Shown in pieces: positions 7,259 through 10,605 of a stretch of 10,605 nt of DNA; positions within the stretch are counted from its first letter, which is position 1; each line of letters begins with the position of its first letter. The stretch is from assembly GCA_900752345.1 (NCBI GenBank), contig CAADVA010000196.1, positions 1-10,605 on the forward strand, written 5' to 3'. This stretch comes from an uncultured Collinsella sp. Lineage in GTDB: Bacteria; Actinomycetota; Coriobacteriia; Coriobacteriales; Coriobacteriaceae. The translations under genes and the position numbers were made by a program. Below the pieces are notes generated by a model. That model was given only the letters and a program-made list of their open reading frames with translations, did not search any database and was not told the origin of the DNA.

Positions 7259-8545
7259 ATGGCTGCGCAGTATGAAACCATCACGCTCGGCGTCAATGAT
7301 CTCGACAGGATCAAATTACCGAAGTTTCAAAGAGGGTTTGTCTGGAATAAGACCAAGAAGATCGAATTCGTTCAAACTTTGGCAAATGGCTATCCGTTTG
7401 GTGCCCTGCTCGTATATCCAGAGTCCCAAGAGGCGGATTCGAAGCTGCTGTTGTTGGATGGCCAGCAACGTTTATCGACAATACAACAATACAAGAACGA
7501 TCCGCTTTCATTTTGGAAGCCGAACAACTTCGATGAATACCGTGAGAGCCTCAGTTTTATCAACGGGCTTCTTTCCGAGGACCATCAGCTGAACGAAAAA
7601 GACTTCGATGCGCTCGTAAACGAAAAGACGGATCTTGCTGATTGGGTTGACGAAGTTCTTGAAGATGCCGATAAAGAGGTCAGGAAAGAAGTCAGAGACA
7701 AGGTCAAGGAGATCCGCGGGCACATTGCCGACTATGTTGACCTTGATAGTCTTGGCATACTCGCCATCAAGTTCATTGGAAGCAAAGAGTGCATTGCGGA
7801 CGTATTTGCCAATCTGAACAAAGGCGGAATGCCGCTTTCAAAGTATGAGATTTTCGGAGCGGCGTGGGTTAATACGGAGATAACTCTTGACAGAGCCGGA
7901 GTTGATGAGAATCAGGACGAGATCCTAAATCTCGTTAAAGAGTACTACCGGAAGATGGAGACCAACGCGGAGTTTGAGCTAAACAACTTCTCTGAAGACG
8001 AGCTAAGCAGGGAGCGTGTCGTCACCCTGTCGGAATTTGGCACCGCGTACGGAGCTTTTATTCAGCGGCATCTGCCGGCACTGATTCCCGATAATTCTTC
8101 TGCGCAAAACGAAATAGGGTTCGGCGTGCTTGGTGTATCGACCGGGATCGATAACCGTCATCTTGAAAAACTGGTGACGAAAGTCGGCGAGATCGATATG
8201 GATATGCCCCTTCGGTTGGAGAAAACCAAGACAATATGCAATGACCTGCAAAGTGCATTTTCAAAGTTGGTAAAGAGAATTATGGCTGGAAAGAGCGATG
8301 AGTATTTGCTCGGCCTCTCGGCGTCCTTTAAGACGCTCTCTTATTTTGCCGCGCTTTGGGATCTTGATCCTTCCTCTGCAGAGTACAAAGAAACCCTTAG
8401 AAATATCCCTGCTTATTACGTCTTCGATTTCTGGTCGAAAGTATGGACGTCCCACGGCGATCAACGTCTCATGGACTATTATCCCAAGCTGGGAAAGCGT
8501 GACTATCGAAAGACGCTGACGAGCGAGCAAATGATGGATGCCTAG
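7259..8545 (+). CDS. DUF262 (GmrS/SspE-like) N-terminal part of a type IV restriction-like protein, ends at premature TAG
   Basis: The 428-residue product carries a DUF262 domain of the ParB/GmrS_N kind, which in GmrSD and SspE proteins binds and hydrolyses NTP and helps sense DNA modification. The hallmarks are LPKFQRGFVW (20-29) and LLDGQQRLST (65-74), with the conserved DGQQR at 67-71. A charged helical linker (about 115-165) and an all-helical middle follow, including FANLNKGGMPLSKYE, a DUF262 core pattern. The frame stops at TAG 8543-8545, but the same frame stays open for another 147 residues that encode the HNH nuclease expected at this point in the family. The gene is therefore best read as one 576-codon gene with an internal amber codon. 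Base composition is clearly less GC-rich than that of the flanking surface-protein and dehydrogenase genes, which suggests horizontal gain. Alone, this part should lack nuclease activity. Confidence 0.85.
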   Translation: MAAQYETITLGVNDLDRIKLPKFQRGFVWNKTKKIEFVQTLANGYPFGALLVYPESQEADSKLLLLDGQQRLSTIQQYKNDPLSFWKPNNFDEYRESLSFINGLLSEDHQLNEKDFDALVNEKTDLADWVDEVLEDADKEVRKEVRDKVKEIRGHIADYVDLDSLGILAIKFIGSKECIADVFANLNKGGMPLSKYEIFGAAWVNTEITLDRAGVDENQDEILNLVKEYYRKMETNAEFELNNFSEDELSRERVVTLSEFGTAYGAFIQRHLPALIPDNSSAQNEIGFGVLGVSTGIDNRHLEKLVTKVGEIDMDMPLRLEKTKTICNDLQSAFSKLVKRIMAGKSDEYLLGLSASFKTLSYFAALWDLDPSSAEYKETLRNIPAYYVFDFWSKVWTSHGDQRLMDYYPKLGKRDYRKTLTSEQMMDA

Positions 8546-8989
8546 CGCCAGTGGGCTGCCGATACTACGCCGGGGATTAACTTTGCCAAGGAAGTCAAGG
8601 CCCTAGCGACAATACACGCAAATCTAAGCTATCTTTCGGCGACAGTCTCCCATGGCGAGACGTTCGAACTCGAGCACATAATTGCCAAGAAATTGATCAA
8701 GGAGGCTGACGGTCCGAGCGTAAAGAGACTGTTTGGCGGCGCTTTGGGGAACTGCATGTATCTCCCGAGGCAAGACAACAACAAGAAAAAAGAAAAGAAC
8801 CTGTATGAAGTCAATTCGGACTGCAGGTACGACGAGCTAATGAGCGGGTCGTTGTATTTCTCTGAATCTGAGTTCGGCGAGATTGGGAAGGCTTTGAACG
8901 AGAGAGACTTTGAGTCGCTCAATCGGCGTATTGAGGCACGAGGAGAGCGCGTTGCGCAGGCAATTATCAATAAGCTGCTCGGCGCCTAG
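8546..8989 (+). pseudogene. DUF1524 / HNH nuclease C-terminal part of the DUF262 gene, cut off by the in-frame TAG
   Basis: These 147 codons continue the frame of the DUF262 gene directly after its TAG. They encode the expected DUF1524 His-Me finger nuclease: FELEHIIAKK with the E472-H473-I474 motif (numbering through the stop), LGNCMYLPRQ with N498, and DNN (506-508) followed by a Lys-rich stretch. No frameshift is present and no substitution spoils the motifs, so decay, if any, is recent. No ATG or GTG lies between the stop and the catalytic histidine; the first possible start, TTG 8693, would leave out that histidine and has no ribosome site. Separate translation of an active nuclease is therefore unlikely. 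Possible explanations are a true nonsense mutation, rare readthrough, or a base error (one substitution from CAG, TGG, TAC, GAG or AAG). Confidence 0.8.
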
Positions 8990-9016
8990 TGCTTTGATTC
9001 GGCCGGCGCGCGTTGC

Positions 9017-9038
9017 GAAAACGGCGCTGTGACAGGTG
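9017..9038 (+). repeat. Direct repeat copy 1
   Basis: The 16-mer GGCGCTGTGACAGGTG at 9023-9038 recurs exactly at 9064-9079, 41 bases later. With the preceding A-rich bases the match covers 22 positions with three differences. Copy 1 has no complementary right arm, so it is not itself a hairpin. Confidence 0.8.
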
Positions 9039-9057
9039 GGCGCACGGAAACGTTGAG

Positions 9058-9079
9058 AGAAATGGCGCTGTGACAGGTG
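9058..9079 (+). repeat. Direct repeat copy 2, forms the left arm of a terminator
   Basis: Second copy of the repeat at 9017-9038. Here the GGCGCTGTG part pairs with a downstream CACAGCGCC to make the terminator hairpin at 9062-9098. Confidence 0.8.
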
Positions 9080-9105
9080 TTTCTTGCCACAGCGCCATAT
9101 TTTGT
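9062..9105 (+). terminator. Intrinsic terminator, probably bidirectional
   Basis: An 11-bp perfect stem (ATGGCGCTGTG at 9062-9072 with CACAGCGCCAT at 9088-9098) and a 15-base loop are followed by ATTTTGT on the plus strand. It would end transcripts of the DUF262/HNH gene. On the minus strand the stem is followed by TTTCTCTC, so it may also stop the dehydrogenase transcript, whose gene ends about 55 bases away. Confidence 0.75.
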
Positions 9106-9155
9106 AACGAGAGGTGGGGCTGCGTCGATTGCGCGGGCGCGGCCCTTCTTGCCGG

Positions 9156-10121
9156 CTAGAGCTTCTCGTGGAGCTTGAGCAGCTCAATGAGCATGTGGTC
9201 GCGGTACTCGGCGAGAGACTCGGGGGTATTGCCCTTGCTGGCCGGGCGCGCGGCCAGCTCGGCGTCGACGCCTTCCTGGGCCACGTGCGCCCACTCGGCG
9301 GGGAGGCTTTTCCAGTCGGCCATGTCGGCGAGCCAGAGGCTGACGGAGTCGTTGAGGTGGTTCATCAGGCCCTCGATGCCGCCCTTGCCGCCGCCCAGCT
9401 CAAAGACGAGCGACGGGCCCATGATGCCCCAGCGGATGCCCGGGCCGAAGGTGACGGCCTTGTCGGCGTCCTCCACGGTGCACACGCCCGACAGGACGAG
9501 GTTGGCGACCTCTCGGTACAGGGCCATCTGGAGGCGGTTGCAGATGAAGCCGAGGGCCTCCTTCTGCAGGACGACGGGCTCCATGCCGACGCGCGCGTAG
9601 AAGGCCTTCGCGCACTCGACGGTGGCGTCGGCGGTCTTCTCGCCCTTGGTGATCTCGACGAGGGGGATGAGGTGGGGCGGGTTGTACGGGTGGCCGCCGC
9701 AGAAGCGCTCGGGGTGCTCGGCGTTCTTTGCGATCTCGGTCACGAGCAGGCCAGATGTCGAGCTGGCGATGATGGCGTCGGGCGCGGCCGCCGCCTCGAG
9801 CTCGCGCACGAGCTCCCACTTGACCTCGTAGTGTTCGCTTGAGGACTCCTGAATGAACTGGGCATGGGCGACCGCCTCGGCGACGGAGGTGGTGTAGTGG
9901 ATGCGCGCCTCGATCCGGGCCGCCTGGGCGTCGTCGTAGACGCCGTTCTTTACGAGGGATTCCATCGAAGCGTGGACGCGCTCGCGGGCAAGGGCGCTCG
10001 ACTCCTCGGTGCGGTTCTGGGCCCAGACCTCGAGCCCGGCCATCGCGAACTTGAGCGCCCAGCTGTAGCCGATGACGCCCGCGCCGATGGATGCGGCGCA
10101 TGTGATGCTGTTTGCCTGCAT
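9156..10121 (-). CDS. 3-hydroxyacyl-CoA dehydrogenase family oxidoreductase (L-carnitine dehydrogenase / lambda-crystallin-like)
   Basis: A 321-residue cytoplasmic dehydrogenase that should oxidise an L-3-hydroxy acid, hydroxyacyl-CoA or carnitine-like substrate with NAD(P). The N-terminal Rossmann motif is GAGVIG (13-18). The catalytic set typical of the family is present: S123 in SSTSG, H144 in GGHPYNPPHLIPLVEI, E156, and N195 in ICNRLQ. The HPYNPPHLIPLVEI block and the length fit the short L-carnitine dehydrogenase / L-gulonate dehydrogenase (lambda-crystallin) branch better than the large FadB/FadJ fusion enzymes. At the end of the second strand the usual acidic residue is replaced by N36-R37-T38, which hints at NADP use. 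A strong AGGAGG (10126-10131, opposite strand) 4 bases before the ATG supports the start. No acyl-CoA pathway genes are adjacent, so the substrate is unknown. Confidence 0.87.
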   Translation of the reverse strand: MQANSITCAASIGAGVIGYSWALKFAMAGLEVWAQNRTEESSALARERVHASMESLVKNGVYDDAQAARIEARIHYTTSVAEAVAHAQFIQESSSEHYEVKWELVRELEAAAAPDAIIASSTSGLLVTEIAKNAEHPERFCGGHPYNPPHLIPLVEITKGEKTADATVECAKAFYARVGMEPVVLQKEALGFICNRLQMALYREVANLVLSGVCTVEDADKAVTFGPGIRWGIMGPSLVFELGGGKGGIEGLMNHLNDSVSLWLADMADWKSLPAEWAHVAQEGVDAELAARPASKGNTPESLAEYRDHMLIELLKLHEKL

Positions 10122-10176
10122 ATTGCCTCCTGCGTGATTGACCTGCGAGGAACTGCGTGGGATTAACGCCGCGTGC

Positions 10177-10182
10177 AGTATA
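10177..10182 (-). promoter_or_regulatory. Candidate -10 box for the dehydrogenase gene
   Basis: On the minus strand this reads TATACT, in the same TCTATACT context as the element before the Nudix gene. It lies about 56 bases before the start codon. The -35 region is GC-rich and unconvincing. Confidence 0.28.
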
Positions 10183-10215
10183 GATCTCCGGCGGTGGGAG
10201 GGGGCCTACAGGTTT

Positions 10216-10241
10216 GCCGGCGGTCGGGCGGGTCCGCCGGC
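10216..10241. repeat. GC-rich hairpin downstream of the transporter
   Basis: GCCGGCGG (10216-10223) and CCGCCGGC (10234-10241) form a perfect 8-bp stem with a 10-base loop, about 20 bases after the EamA stop. No T-run follows on the minus strand, so it may be a transcript-end stabiliser or a Rho-linked site rather than a classic terminator. Confidence 0.45.
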
Positions 10242-10258
10242 GGGCGGGGCGCGTGGGG

Positions 10259-10605
10259 CTAGTCCTGACGGTTGACGATCACGATGCCGGCGCAGACGAG
10301 CACGAGCGACACGACGGCGAGGGCGGGGGAGAGCACGTCCGTCTCGCCGAGGAGGATGGCCGAGAGGATGACGCCGAAGATCGGGTTGACGAAGCCAAAG
10401 ACGGCCACGCGCGAGACGTCGTTCGCGGCTATGGTGGCTGACCAGACCGAGTAGGCGGCGGCACTGATGAAGCCCATGTACACGAGCAGGGCGATCGCGG
10501 CTGCGGGGTTCGCGCCCGGCGCCGGGGCGATGCGGCCGCCTGCGGCGACGCCGGCCGCCAGCATGACGGCGCCGCCGGTGGCAAACTGCCAGCCCGAGCA
10601 CAGGA
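10259..10605 (-). CDS. EamA-family (DMT superfamily) transporter, C-terminal part, truncated by the window end
   Basis: The visible 114 codons are the C-terminal third of an inner-membrane exporter of the drug/metabolite transporter superfamily, usually about 300 residues with ten helices. The frame is open to the window edge; upstream of the internal Met at 10562-10564 it reads CSGWQFATGGAVML, a typical EamA helix start, so that Met is not the gene start. Visible helices are, in order, the one ending around LAAGVAAGG, AIALLVYMGFISAAAYSVW, VAVFGFVNPIFGVILSAIL followed by LGE (the family's P...LLGE signature helix), and PALAVVSLVLVCAGIVIV, ending in NRQD. Substrate cannot be predicted. It is on the same strand as the dehydrogenase, 137 bases upstream, but the gap holds a hairpin and a candidate promoter, so separate transcription is likely. 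Confidence 0.85.
   Translation of the reverse strand, partial: LCSGWQFATGGAVMLAAGVAAGGRIAPAPGANPAAAIALLVYMGFISAAAYSVWSATIAANDVSRVAVFGFVNPIFGVILSAILLGETDVLSPALAVVSLVLVCAGIVIVNRQD

Noticed and set aside
8543..8545. Pyrrolysine or genome-wide amber recoding
   Set aside because: TAG is used as the ordinary terminal stop by at least six genes in this window and no suppressor tRNA or SECIS/PYLIS-like structure is evident near the codon.
8693..8989. Separate small gene after the amber codon
   Set aside because: It would start at TTG with no ribosome site and lacks the catalytic histidine at 8675-8677; it is the tail of the interrupted nuclease domain.
9114..9842. 242-codon open frame on the plus strand
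   Set aside because: Antisense shadow of the dehydrogenase, which carries a Rossmann motif and all catalytic residues on the minus strand.

Overview
The window looks like chromosomal DNA of a high-GC Gram-positive gut bacterium, most likely a Coriobacteriia member such as Collinsella. The basis is a long GC-rich wall-anchored protein with a VPKTG sorting signal and an InlB-type repeat, purine-rich Shine-Dalgarno sites, and GC-rich metabolic genes. The genus is inferred from style, not from a marker gene.

Layout from left to right. Positions 1-279 are a non-coding, AT-rich leader with candidate promoter and operator-like repeats. Positions 280-3003 (+) encode a secreted, sortase-anchored surface protein with a probable beta-propeller ectodomain, an acidic helical insertion, an InlB repeat and a Gly/Asn/Ser stalk; a strong terminator follows at 3060-3098. 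Positions 3179-3730 (+) encode a small double zinc-ribbon protein of unknown role. Positions 3808-6726 (+) encode a single-chain PLD nuclease, SF2 helicase and DUF3427 protein, the architecture of the type IV (modified-DNA) restriction enzyme SauUSI. Positions 6736-7128 (-) encode a MutT-like Nudix hydrolase, tail-to-tail with the helicase gene and 9 bp away. Positions 7259-8989 (+) encode a GmrSD/SspE-like DUF262 plus DUF1524 (HNH) protein, split by one in-frame TAG at 8543-8545 exactly between the NTPase-like and nuclease halves. Positions 9017-9105 hold a repeated 16-mer, the second copy of which forms the terminator. Positions 9156-10121 (-) encode a 3-hydroxyacyl-CoA dehydrogenase / L-carnitine dehydrogenase-like oxidoreductase. 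Positions 10259 to the window end (-) are the C-terminal part of an EamA (DMT) transporter.

The middle third (about 3.8-9.0 kb) reads as a small defence island: two different restriction-type enzymes predicted to attack modified foreign DNA, with a nucleotide-pool hydrolase between them. The flanking genes are a surface protein on one side and ordinary metabolism and transport on the other. The most unusual single feature is the amber codon that separates the recognition/NTPase domain of the DUF262 protein from its HNH nuclease. TAG is also the normal stop of almost every other gene here, so general amber suppression is unlikely. The split therefore points to a recent inactivation, phase-like attenuation or a sequence error.
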